Position numbers and translations under genes: made by a program | Shown here: positions 1-6,723 of the stretch, in pieces | How positions within the stretch are numbered: position 1 is the stretch's first letter | Layout: each line of letters begins with the position of its first letter | Assembly: GCA_028819775.1 (NCBI GenBank) | Contig: JAPPKV010000074.1 | Location: 1 to 7,844 of the forward strand | Direction: 5' to 3' | Source: Gammaproteobacteria bacterium | GTDB lineage: Bacteria; Pseudomonadota; Gammaproteobacteria; Pseudomonadales; Azotimanducaceae_A | Length of the DNA stretch: 7,844 bases | Notes under the pieces: model-generated | What the model saw: only the letters and a program-made list of their open reading frames with translations | Told to the model about the DNA's origin: nothing | The model's database searches: none

Positions 1-2227
1 ACACATCCCGAAGTACCGGGGGTCCGTCTTCCTCGTAGCTGAACGTGACATGGTCAAGCCGCACCTCGCCTTGGATCCGGCGGATGGGAGCGACGTTCGC
101 GGACGTCCGGGTCTTTATGGAAGGATCGAACAGGGGCTTGAGTTGCTGGTAGGCGGGAACGAGCGATGCGACCACGCCGACCGAGCCGCCCAGCCGGGTG
201 ATCGCACTGAAGAAGGTCATCGAGGCCGCGAACACGGCGAGGAATGCACCGACCTCGATGGGTCCGCCTGACCGCAGCAATACAACGGCGAACAGGCAGG
301 CGGCAGCGAACACGGGAAGGGATCCGGTGACGGCCGTTGCCAGGGCGTTCAAGCGTTCGACCTTGATCTCGGCCTGTTTCTTGTCGAGATAGCCGAGCAC
401 CCAGAATGCGAATACGGAACTCTCCGCGCCGGTAGCCCGCAGCTTCTCGATGCCATTCACGAACTGGAACATGTTGCCCGCCAAGGTCTGCTGCGCATCT
501 TGGTACCGACGCTGCCAGGTGACCTGGCGGAACCCGAAGCTCGCGACGACGATCAGCCCGAGAACTCCCAAGGCCAGGCTTGTCGTGGCCAGCGTCGGGT
601 CGTACAGGTACAGCAGGCCAAGTATCGGCAGCAGGAAAAGGATCGAACTGACCGTACCGGACACGGCGCCGGACAAGCGCTCCCGCAGTGCCTGGACGGC
701 AAACGCCCGTTGCGCGACCTCGCCGGCCTTGAATCCGCGTAGGTCGTCGCGGTTGAGCCGTAGCAGACGGTCCCAGATTGCGGCGGTCAGCCGGGCGACG
801 CCGCGGCCTTCGACATGCAGCAGGGTTGTGCTTTGCTGTAGCTGGACAAGCACCCCGACCACCGCGAGCAGCGTCAAGGTGCCGATCGCCAACCAGAGGA
901 AGGCGTCGCTTCGGGCGGGAACGAGCCAATCCACTACGATGGCGATCATGGCGGCGGGCGCGAAGGAAACCAGGCCTGCCACCAGTCCGCCGAGTGCGTA
1001 GCGGATCGACTCAGTGCCGACCTTGTTCGCGAGGATTTTCAGGGCGTCCCTGGCCTTGACCGGACGGTCGGGGAGGGGGCGGATGAACATCCAAGCGTAT
1101 TTGTGCAGCTTGCCCGCCATGCTCCGACTGACCGCGGTCGTCTTGCGTGTTGCGGGATCGCGCAGCTTGTAGCGACCGAAACGACCAGGCAGCAGTGCAA
1201 TGGGGGAACCGTTTTCGTGGAAGCCGAGCAGGGCGCTGTTGTCGCCGAACCACCAGCGTCTATGCGACTCAAGCCGCACGGCGCGGGTGCGCACCCTTGA
1301 GCTGAACGCGATCTCGACGACGGGATCGCCGCCGCCATCGTCGGGATCGGCATCTGGGAATTGGAACTCGATGCCCTCGTAGTCGCCGACTACCTGGAGC
1401 GCTTCGTGGAGAGCCGGCAAAGCGGCGTCGGAACTGGTCTGATCGAACAGACGCCGGAGTTCAGTTCGGGCTTTCTCCTCGTGTTCGCGCCGCAGGGTCG
1501 AGCGGTCCATTTGGAGGTTGGCTTCGTCGACAACGGCGAGCAGACGGTTGACCCGCTCGGCGTCGAGCAATCGCCGGTGGAATTTGCTTAAGGCCCGTTC
1601 GAGCAATCCGTCATCGTGGAGTTGTCGGCTCGAAGTCGCGACGAGACCTTCCTGGGGTCCGGACACCGTCAACCAGCCTTGCAGGGTGAGGGGAAGCCAG
1701 TCGCTCTCGTTGTCGACGGCGTCGACCAAACCGAGATAGGAAGCCGCACCGAGCCCGGACAGCCACACGACGCCACCCCGCGCTGATACGACCTTGCCGG
1801 CTTGAAGTGGCGGAACCCGGCCCCGGGATACGAACGCATCGGCGCGAGGCACGGGCATGATGTCCCTGGTGACCGAGTCCGTGATGCTGGTTATCCAATG
1901 GTCGACTTCGGCAGCAACGTCGGTCTCGGCGTCGCGCGCGATCAGTTCGCCGACGGTTGTCGGGCGCAGTGTGAAGTTGGGCAATCCCCGGGCCCACAAT
2001 TCCAGCTGCCCATCGTCGCCCAAGTCCAAGGGATCGACGCCGAAGATCACGTGTCCCGCCGTGGCGCGCAGGACGTGCTTGTAGGGTGCGTTGACGACGC
2101 CGTTGTTCGCGTGGACGAAGAAGACGTCGACCGCCCCCGAGTCGACACGCCAGGCGGAGCCGTCGCCCGTCAGCGGGAACGCGGCGCGGTGTGTTTCTCG
2201 GCTGATGTCGCCCATGACCCGATCCAT
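1..2227 (-). CDS. NHLP/NHLM-type bacteriocin export ABC transporter, permease/ATPase subunit 2 (partial, C-terminus off the left edge)
   Basis: Second ABC exporter subunit of an NHLP leader-peptide secretion system; it resembles the TIGR03797 (NHLM_micro_ABC2) family. The frame is open for 742 codons from ATG 2227 to the window edge. Residues 1 to about 400 form a soluble N-terminal region without a C39 peptidase. It has the family look: an early part with DVFFVHANNG and HVIFGVDPLD, and a later block RRWWFGDNSALLGF...ALLPGRFGRYKL just before the membrane domain. Membrane segments follow from about residue 410 (410-436, 443-463, then two more pairs to about 690), and the ATPase domain begins near 720 with VRLDHVTFSYEEDG. 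Walker A, signature and Walker B motifs lie outside the window, so ATPase integrity cannot be judged. The start is 5 nt after the stop of the upstream exporter gene, so the two are probably translationally coupled. It probably acts in the inner membrane with the peptidase-exporter. The second in-frame ATG at 2215 is an alternative start. Confidence 0.88.
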   Translation of the reverse strand, partial: MDRVMGDISRETHRAAFPLTGDGSAWRVDSGAVDVFFVHANNGVVNAPYKHVLRATAGHVIFGVDPLDLGDDGQLELWARGLPNFTLRPTTVGELIARDAETDVAAEVDHWITSITDSVTRDIMPVPRADAFVSRGRVPPLQAGKVVSARGGVVWLSGLGAASYLGLVDAVDNESDWLPLTLQGWLTVSGPQEGLVATSSRQLHDDGLLERALSKFHRRLLDAERVNRLLAVVDEANLQMDRSTLRREHEEKARTELRRLFDQTSSDAALPALHEALQVVGDYEGIEFQFPDADPDDGGGDPVVEIAFSSRVRTRAVRLESHRRWWFGDNSALLGFHENGSPIALLPGRFGRYKLRDPATRKTTAVSRSMAGKLHKYAWMFIRPLPDRPVKARDALKILANKVGTESIRYALGGLVAGLVSFAPAAMIAIVVDWLVPARSDAFLWLAIGTLTLLAVVGVLVQLQQSTTLLHVEGRGVARLTAAIWDRLLRLNRDDLRGFKAGEVAQRAFAVQALRERLSGAVSGTVSSILFLLPILGLLYLYDPTLATTSLALGVLGLIVVASFGFRQVTWQRRYQDAQQTLAGNMFQFVNGIEKLRATGAESSVFAFWVLGYLDKKQAEIKVERLNALATAVTGSLPVFAAACLFAVVLLRSGGPIEVGAFLAVFAASMTFFSAITRLGGSVGVVASLVPAYQQLKPLFDPSIKTRTSANVAPIRRIQGEVRLDHVTFSYEEDGPPVLRDV

Positions 2228-2232
2228 CTGCC

Positions 2233-4431
2233 CTATTGGGATGTCACCAGGTCGTGGTAGAGGCCCGTTTCGTTCTGCATCAGTTCTTCATGTTGGCCTC
2301 GCTGAACCGTCCGGCCCCCATCGAGGACGAGGATTTCGTCGCAGTCCCGGATCGTGCTCAGCCGGTGGGCTACGATCAGGCAGGCGCAACCCCGCCTGCG
2401 CAGCGAGTCGTCGATGCGGGCTTCGACGACGGCATCGAGATCACTGGTCGCCTCGTCGAGGATGATCAAGGATGGCCGTGGTACGAGCGCGCGAGCAATC
2501 TCCAGGCGCTGGCGCTGCCCGCCGCTGAAGTTCTGGCCCCCTTCCTCGATCGTCGTGTCGTATCCCAACGGACGTCGGGCGATCTCGTCGTGGATGTGCG
2601 CATCCTGCGCCGCGTCGACTACCAGCGCGTCGGGGACCGTTGCGTTCCACATGGTGAGGTTCTCGCGGACCGTGCCGGAAAAGAGATTGACGCGCTGGTT
2701 GACATGGGCCACCGAGTCGATGGCGACTTCGCGCGGTATTTCTTCGCGCTCGTGGCCATCGAATAGAACCTGGCCTGACCAAGGTTGATAGACACCCGCG
2801 ATCAGCGACGCGATCGTGGACTTGCCCGAACCGCTCGGGCCGACCAGCGCCACCCGCTGGCCCGGTTGGAGGGTGAGGTTGAACCCTTCGATGACCGGGT
2901 CGTGGTGGGGCCGGTAGCCGAATGTGACGTCGCGCAATTCCAGTCGACCGGCGAGGCGGATGCGCCGACCGATACTGACCAGACGATCGCCCGGGTGCGT
3001 CTCGACGGTGTCCGAATCCGATGCGGGGTCGGCATCTAGGACGTCCTGGACGCGCTGCAGGTCTGCTTCAAGGATCTGTATGAGGCCGATCGACTCGACG
3101 TACTTTCCGACTGGCAGCAGAAAGTTGCCGATGACGAAGTAGGTCGCGACGACATCCCCGATCGACATGTCTCCGGAAATGACGCGCATGCCGCCAATGC
3201 CCAGCACCACCGCGCCTCCCACCATGAGAAAGAAAGGCGGCAGCGTGTTAGCGAAAACCCCGAGTTCGGCCGAGCGCTGGCGGTAGCGTAGTTCCAGTGC
3301 CTGGTAGCCGGACAAGCGCGTGAAGAAGTCGCCCTCGGTTCCAGTCGCCCGGAGCGCATCGAGGCGACTCAGGGCCGTGGCGCCGATGCCCGATAGCATG
3401 CCTTGGCTGCGACGGAGACGGTAGTTTTCGTGCTTGCTGCGGTAGGACACGGAACGCACCACCACCACGTTCAGGAAAGCCACGACAACCGCTGTCCCGG
3501 CGAGCAGCCAGTCCTGCGCGGCGATCCAGACGAGGTAGATCAGGCTCATCGTCAATTCGATCGCAAGCCGCGTCAATCGCGTCGTCGCGGTGTTCGCGAT
3601 CCTGTCCAGCAAACGAGCACGCGAGGCCAGTTCGCCCGAGAACCGTTGTGCGAAGTACTCCATGGGCAGACGCAACAGCGCGGATAGGAACCGCTCCGAT
3701 TGCAGAAGCGCGATTCGCACGCTCACCGCGAGCAGAACCCGCTGTTGTATCCAGAGGATTGCAAACATGGCTACGGCGATGCCGAGCGTCCCCCCGATCA
3801 CCAAGGTCGCGGGCGGGGGGTCCGAATCAATCGCGGCGTCGGTGAAGTAGCGCAGAAGCTCCGGCAACGCCAACGTGGGTATGGCCAACAGCAAACCCAA
3901 GACGAAAGCGATGCCGATTTGGGCGCGATGCTCGCCCAGCCAGGGCAGCAGACGGGCGCGAATCGTCAGCGGCCGCTCCGACGGCGTGAAGTCCGGCCCG
4001 GCTCGCACCGTTAGCACGATGCCCATATAGCGTTCGCGGAACGTCGCCTCGTCAAGGGAGTAGTGGCCGTTGGCGGGATCGTTGATGTAGTAGCGGTTGT
4101 TCCGGAATCCCTCGAGCACGAGGAAGTGATTGAACTCCCAGAACAGGATCGCGGGCGCTTCGAGGCCCTTCAGGTAGTCCGCCGAACGTTGCCAGCCGGT
4201 CACTTCGACGCCGTATCCCGTGGCGGCGCGTTGAATGTCCGCCGCGGAACACCCGTCGCGGCTCACACCGCAGGCCTTGCATAGCTCGTTCATACCGGTC
4301 CACCGACCTAGGTGGGCCAAAACGATCCCGAGACTGGCCGCACCGCACTCGCTCGCTTGGATCTGTTGGAACAGGGGTGTTCGCGGCACGGGTCGCAGCC
4401 GGCGCAGGAGGCCAGTGAAGCGTGGATTCAT
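2233..4431 (-). CDS. NHLP/NHLM-type bacteriocin export ABC transporter with N-terminal C39 peptidase (peptidase/permease/ATPase)
   Basis: Inner-membrane exporter that cuts a leader peptide after a double glycine and pumps out the core; resembles TIGR03796 (NHLM_micro_ABC1). It has 732 residues, a usual length for the family. The C39 peptidase occupies about residues 15-150 and keeps every expected residue: Gln23 (oxyanion hole), Cys29 in ASECGAASLG, His102 in EFNHFLVLEGF and Asp118 in INDPANG. The membrane domain spans about 165-450. The ATPase domain spans about 495-732, with Walker A GPSGSGKST at 531-539, Q-loop Gln579, signature SGGQ at 636-639, Walker B and catalytic Glu in LILDE-like LDEATSDLD (Asp659, Glu660) and H-loop His689. 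Both peptidase and ATPase therefore look active. ATG 4431 overlaps the stop of the adaptor gene as ATGA and has GAGG just upstream. The precursor two genes upstream is the obvious substrate: its GG site matches what a C39 domain cuts. Confidence 0.95.
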   Translation of the reverse strand: MNPRFTGLLRRLRPVPRTPLFQQIQASECGAASLGIVLAHLGRWTGMNELCKACGVSRDGCSAADIQRAATGYGVEVTGWQRSADYLKGLEAPAILFWEFNHFLVLEGFRNNRYYINDPANGHYSLDEATFRERYMGIVLTVRAGPDFTPSERPLTIRARLLPWLGEHRAQIGIAFVLGLLLAIPTLALPELLRYFTDAAIDSDPPPATLVIGGTLGIAVAMFAILWIQQRVLLAVSVRIALLQSERFLSALLRLPMEYFAQRFSGELASRARLLDRIANTATTRLTRLAIELTMSLIYLVWIAAQDWLLAGTAVVVAFLNVVVVRSVSYRSKHENYRLRRSQGMLSGIGATALSRLDALRATGTEGDFFTRLSGYQALELRYRQRSAELGVFANTLPPFFLMVGGAVVLGIGGMRVISGDMSIGDVVATYFVIGNFLLPVGKYVESIGLIQILEADLQRVQDVLDADPASDSDTVETHPGDRLVSIGRRIRLAGRLELRDVTFGYRPHHDPVIEGFNLTLQPGQRVALVGPSGSGKSTIASLIAGVYQPWSGQVLFDGHEREEIPREVAIDSVAHVNQRVNLFSGTVRENLTMWNATVPDALVVDAAQDAHIHDEIARRPLGYDTTIEEGGQNFSGGQRQRLEIARALVPRPSLIILDEATSDLDAVVEARIDDSLRRRGCACLIVAHRLSTIRDCDEILVLDGGRTVQRGQHEELMQNETGLYHDLVTSQ

Positions 4432-5081
4432 GACCCTCGTGCCCGACTTGGCTTTGCGAACCCGAGGAGCAGCTTGATCGGTCGTTGGGAGCCGATGGGT
4501 ATACGAAGTCGGTAGTCTCCGCCGGAGCCGGGTGGCAGGACCACCGGCGATGGGTCACGTTCGATGTCGAGACGGACGGTCGTGGTTGGCCGCCCCGGTG
4601 GTGGCTCTGCAAACTGCACTCCGCGGATGTTTCCGGATAGGAAAGTGCCCGCGGAGTCGTTTCGGAACACGAATACCTTCCTGCCGAGAGTCAGATGTTG
4701 TGCATCGGAGAGATGGACTGCCGCTTCGAGTCGAGTGATGTTGTTGGGGGGGCTTTCTTGCCGCGCGTCCGGTTCCGGTGCGTCGAGCAGTCTTCCGCTC
4801 AACCAGAGGCTGTGATCGATGGAACCTACAGTCAGCCAGACGGCGAGGGCGGTCGCGAGGACGCCCAGTGCAATGGTGACGAGCCCAGCCCGCGGCGTGG
4901 TGGAGCGCGTTAGGCAGTCGATGGGCTCCAGTTCGGCACGGTTTCTCGACGCGTCGTCGTTGAACAACCGGTTGCTGAAGAGCCCGTAGCCACTTGGCGA
5001 CGGCGCGTTCGTGGAACGCGAGCCAGGCGACGCCGACTCAGTTGGGTTCTGGCCTGGGGGCCGGGCCTGTGGCGCTTTCAA
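4428..5081 (-). CDS. Small HlyD-like membrane-fusion (adaptor) protein of the NHLP export system
   Basis: Up to 217 residues. Residues 1-34 are Pro/Ser-rich. A short cytoplasmic stretch follows (LFSNRLFNDD to about 64), then one membrane segment at about 66-88 and a periplasmic part at 90-217. The periplasmic part looks like the beta-barrel region of HlyD-type adaptors: LEAAVHLSDAQHLTLGRKVFVF resembles the usual strand after the hairpin, and the end DYRLRIPIGSQRPIKLLLG resembles the usual C-terminus. Full-size relatives (TIGR03794, NHLM_micro_HlyD, and HlyD/AcrA adaptors) carry a lipoyl-like domain and usually a coiled-coil hairpin between the membrane segment and barrel. Here only about 25 Pro/Asp-rich residues take their place. 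The start is uncertain: TTG 5081 follows an in-frame TGA at 5099 and no in-frame ATG or GTG exists before the membrane segment; TTG 4967 is the other choice. The gene overlaps the peptidase-exporter by 4 bp, which supports a joint role. The family call rests on context and weak similarity. Confidence 0.7.
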   Translation of the reverse strand: MKAPQARPPGQNPTESASPGSRSTNAPSPSGYGLFSNRLFNDDASRNRAELEPIDCLTRSTTPRAGLVTIALGVLATALAVWLTVGSIDHSLWLSGRLLDAPEPDARQESPPNNITRLEAAVHLSDAQHLTLGRKVFVFRNDSAGTFLSGNIRGVQFAEPPPGRPTTTVRLDIERDPSPVVLPPGSGGDYRLRIPIGSQRPIKLLLGFAKPSRARGS

Positions 5082-5129
5082 GGAGGCGAGTCGCCTTCAA
5101 TGCGCTGCTAGCGGCGTTGGCGGTCGATG

Positions 5130-5155
5130 TTGACGATCACCGTGACGATCGTCAA
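5130..5155 (-). promoter_or_regulatory. Inverted repeat between the precursor gene and the export genes
   Basis: A perfect 9-bp inverted repeat, TTGACGATC at 5130-5138 and GATCGTCAA at 5147-5155, with an 8-nt loop. It lies in the 92-bp spacer between the precursor stop and the adaptor start. The octamer TGACGATC also occurs twice as a direct repeat (5131-5138 and 5143-5150). In the minus-strand transcript the stem is not followed by a U-run, so it does not look like a simple terminator. It could stabilise the precursor mRNA end, mark a processing site or bind a regulator; such spacers often let the precursor be made in excess of its transporter. The role is inferred. Confidence 0.45.
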
Positions 5156-5173
5156 ATGGGCGGTCTCCCGCTC

Positions 5174-5479
5174 CTAGTCCCGGAAGATGGGGTGGTTCTG
5201 CCAGTCGGTGTCGCCGGAAGTGCTGGTGGTGTTGTCGATTGCCCCGATCCCCCCGCTGACGGCGCGCATCTCATCCAGCGACAGTTGAGGGTTCGGCGGC
5301 AGCACGAGATGGGACGTCGTTCTCGAGTCCTCGATGACCTTTAGCTTCATCCCGTCCGGAACCGCGAAGCCGTACTCTTCCCTCAAGGTCGCTTCCGGCT
5401 CGGACAGCAGGCGGGCCCTGAAGTCTGGATCTTCACCGGCTCTCGACAACAATTGTTCCAGTATTTCGGCTGCTCGCAC
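5174..5479 (-). CDS. NHLP-leader precursor peptide (RiPP/bacteriocin-like) with a Cys-free 24-residue core
   Basis: 101 residues from GTG 5479, the first possible start after an in-frame TGA four codons further upstream; a GGGG about 10 nt before it may serve as ribosome site. Residues 1-64 resemble the nitrile hydratase alpha-like leader (NHLP, TIGR03793): a helical start, EDPDFRARLLSEPEATL at 16-32, VPDGMKLKVIED at 40-51, and the characteristic HLVLPPNP at 57-64. LSLDEMRAVSGG at 66-77 ends in the double glycine recognised by C39 peptidases. The predicted core is residues 78-101: it starts IGAID, has a TTSTS run at 84-88 and Thr91, then W93, H96 and P97, and ends IFRD. It has no Cys and no Lys, four Asp and one Arg, so it is acidic. 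Lack of Cys argues against lanthionine and thiazole rings; Ser/Thr, Asp, Asn and Trp remain as possible modification sites. It heads the export operon. The product and its activity are unknown. Confidence 0.88.
   Translation of the reverse strand: MRAAEILEQLLSRAGEDPDFRARLLSEPEATLREEYGFAVPDGMKLKVIEDSRTTSHLVLPPNPQLSLDEMRAVSGGIGAIDNTTSTSGDTDWQNHPIFRD
5249..5254 (-). other. Predicted leader cleavage site (Gly76-Gly77 codons)
   Basis: These two glycine codons end the motif LSLDEMRAVSGG. Double-glycine sites of this form are cut by C39 peptidase domains, and the exporter encoded at 2233-4431 has an intact one. Cleavage after Gly77 would release a 24-residue core. This is inferred from the motif and context only. 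Confidence 0.75.
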
Positions 5480-5532
5480 CTCGGCACCCCAGTGTCACTT
5501 GAAGCAGTAGGGCACCGGTCAACCTACATCAA

Positions 5533-5545
5533 GCGCCCTTGGCGC
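5533..5545 (-). terminator. Possible weak hairpin after the transposase relic
   Basis: GCGCC and GGCGC form a 5-bp GC stem around a 3-nt loop, 17 bp past the stop of the transposase relic and within the 83-bp gap before the precursor gene. On the minus strand it is followed by TTGATG, with no real T-run. It might be a weak terminator or simply a chance match in GC-rich DNA. Confidence 0.2.
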
Positions 5546-5562
5546 ACAATGCCAACCGTGTC

Positions 5563-6300
5563 TCAGTTTGAACCAGCCGCCCGCTTCCTGTAGGTCTTGG
5601 GGCGGTTGGGTTTCCTGGCCCGCGCATCGATCAGTGCGACGATCCAACCAAGGTCGCGGATGTCGCTGTCGAGGCCCGCGGCCATCGCGGGCGTGACGGA
5701 CAGAGCCGGGTGTACTCGGCAATAGTTGTAGTGCAGGGCGTAGAGATTGACCATCGCGACGTGCTTCTCGAACCGTCGTTTCTCCGAGTTCGAGGGCATC
5801 CGCGGTATGCTATCCGGTTCTGGCACGGTGCTGTCGCCGTGACGGCTGGCACCGCCATTCCCTTCGGTGTCCCGGTTCCCAAGCAGACCGGTCGTCGCTA
5901 GTTCGGGAGTCTCTATCAGTCTACGTCGGATGTCCTCGACGAAACCGGCGCGGGTCTTTCGACTGTTGTCGCCCGCCAGACAGGACACGATCAACCTGCT
6001 GTCCGCGTCGATCGCGGCAAGGGTCCATGTGTCTTCGGTGGCCCGTCGCAGTGACGTTTCGGCTCGCCGAGGTGTCGGATAGCTGAAAGCCCAGGTCTGG
6101 CTGCACTCGATTCGACGACGGCCGGGAATCTGTCGCACGTGCTCGTCCAGATAGGCTTTCGCCGCTGCACCGGCGTCGTTCAACAGCTTGGCCACGGTGT
6201 TGATGCTGACGCCGTCGCGGCGGGTAATCGACCGCATCGAATACCCTGCGACCAGCATGGCGAGTATCGCGGCGCGTTTGTTGCTGGGTAGGCGGTTCAT
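5563..6300 (-). pseudogene. Decayed IS1-family transposase (catalytic residues lost, internal deletion)
   Basis: The 245-residue frame starts at ATG 6300 with MNRLPSNKRAAILAMLVAGY, matching the start of IS1-family transposases with an N-terminal helix-turn-helix (SMRSITRRDGVSINTVAKLL, 21-40). Other family blocks remain: AIDADSRLIVS at 96-106, HYNYCRVHPAL at 190-200, TPAMAAG at 203-209, VALIDAR at 221-227 and a basic YRKR end. All three catalytic positions are lost. The CDExW motif has become CSQTW at 66-70 (Asp to Ser, Glu to Gln). The TDG block is not recognisable near ATTGLL at 135-140. The ERxN region is missing: about 90 residues of the usual core are replaced by about 28 unrelated ones before NSEKRRFEKH at 171-180. 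The frame has no stop, so slow decay or reuse as a DNA-binding protein are both possible. Relatives are usually clearly longer. I found no convincing terminal inverted repeats, so the ends of the element are unknown. Confidence 0.8.
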
Positions 6301-6322
6301 CGGGACTTGGGGCGCTACGGGG

Positions 6323-6565
6323 CTACGCGCCACCGATCGCCATTCCCTTGGCTCGGCGCGGCGGCCCCCATCGGGCGACGGCGGCAAGCATGGTGACCCG
6401 GCTCGGGCGTCTCCCGGACAATGCAACGGGGCGGGTTTCCACTCCCGCTGCGGTCGGCTTCTTGACGATCGTCTCGTTGGCCTGCCCGGTGGCAATCCGC
6501 ATGCTGATTACCGCGTTCGCAATCACGGCAGGCGGACGTTTCTCGCCGTTCGGGCCGATGGGCAT
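6323..6565 (-). CDS. Small conserved hypothetical protein with diverged C-terminus
   Basis: 80 residues from ATG 6565, with AAGGA ten nt upstream as a plausible ribosome site. The N-terminus MPIGPNGEKRPPAVIANAV followed by MRIATG resembles a widespread short proteobacterial hypothetical family that typically begins MPxGPxGxKRP and has RIATGE near residue 25. Family members usually continue with a Gly/Lys/Arg-rich GRKGGKARA block and an EIAxKAAxxRW end. Here the second half (from about residue 35) lacks those blocks and keeps only a loose AAVARWG at about 61-67, so the gene may be damaged or recombined. It lies just upstream of the transposase relic in the same direction, and insertion there could have replaced its tail. 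Function is unknown. The family resemblance is from memory of its pattern, not from a search. Confidence 0.5.
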   Translation of the reverse strand: MPIGPNGEKRPPAVIANAVISMRIATGQANETIVKKPTAAGVETRPVALSGRRPSRVTMLAAVARWGPPRRAKGMAIGGA

Positions 6566-6642
6566 GAGCTAAGAGTCCTTGCCGGTTAGACGGCACAGGG
6601 AAATCCGCTGCACCGCCTCCACGTGGCAATTGCGCAAAATGC

Positions 6643-6662
6643 CTCGGGCGTTTCGGCCCGAG
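6643..6662 (-). terminator. Rho-independent-type terminator after the DUF5916 gene
   Basis: CTCGGGC (6643-6649) and GCCCGAG (6656-6662) form a perfect 7-bp GC-rich stem around a 6-nt loop. On the minus strand the stem is followed by GCATTTTG, a short T-run. It lies about 60 bp past the DUF5916 stop and before the small ORF, so it would end transcription from the right and separate that gene from the rest. The T-run is short, so efficiency is uncertain. Confidence 0.5.
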
Positions 6663-6723
6663 ATCCCCCGCCCGTATGTTAACGGCTCCGGGCTTGCCGT
6701 GCTGACACCGGTGGAGCGAGGGA

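Noticed and set aside
54..929. 291-residue Arg-rich minus-strand reading frame.
   Set aside because: It is out of frame with the ABC2 gene, which covers the same bases with clear membrane segments; the Arg/Pro-rich composition is typical of a shadow frame in GC-rich DNA.
450..1001. 183-residue plus-strand reading frame rich in Ser/Arg/Thr.
   Set aside because: It is antisense to the ABC2 membrane domain, and has no recognisable motif.
5089..5095. AAGGAGG-like sequence on the plus strand near 5090 as a ribosome site.
   Set aside because: The nearest plus-strand ATG encodes only two residues before a stop, and all genes here are on the other strand.
5108..5173. Same-frame open stretch of 21 codons after the precursor's TAG, ending in a second TAG, which could lengthen the core by readthrough.
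   Set aside because: A run of this length without stops is expected by chance in GC-rich DNA, it contains the inverted repeat, and nothing nearby suggests stop-codon suppression.
5517..5522. TTGACC on the minus strand as a -35 box for the precursor gene.
   Set aside because: No acceptable -10 hexamer at 16-18 bp spacing before the GTG start.
6301..6322. Search for terminal inverted repeats matching the region past the transposase stop.
   Set aside because: No convincing matching ends were found by eye on either side, so no IS boundaries are claimed.
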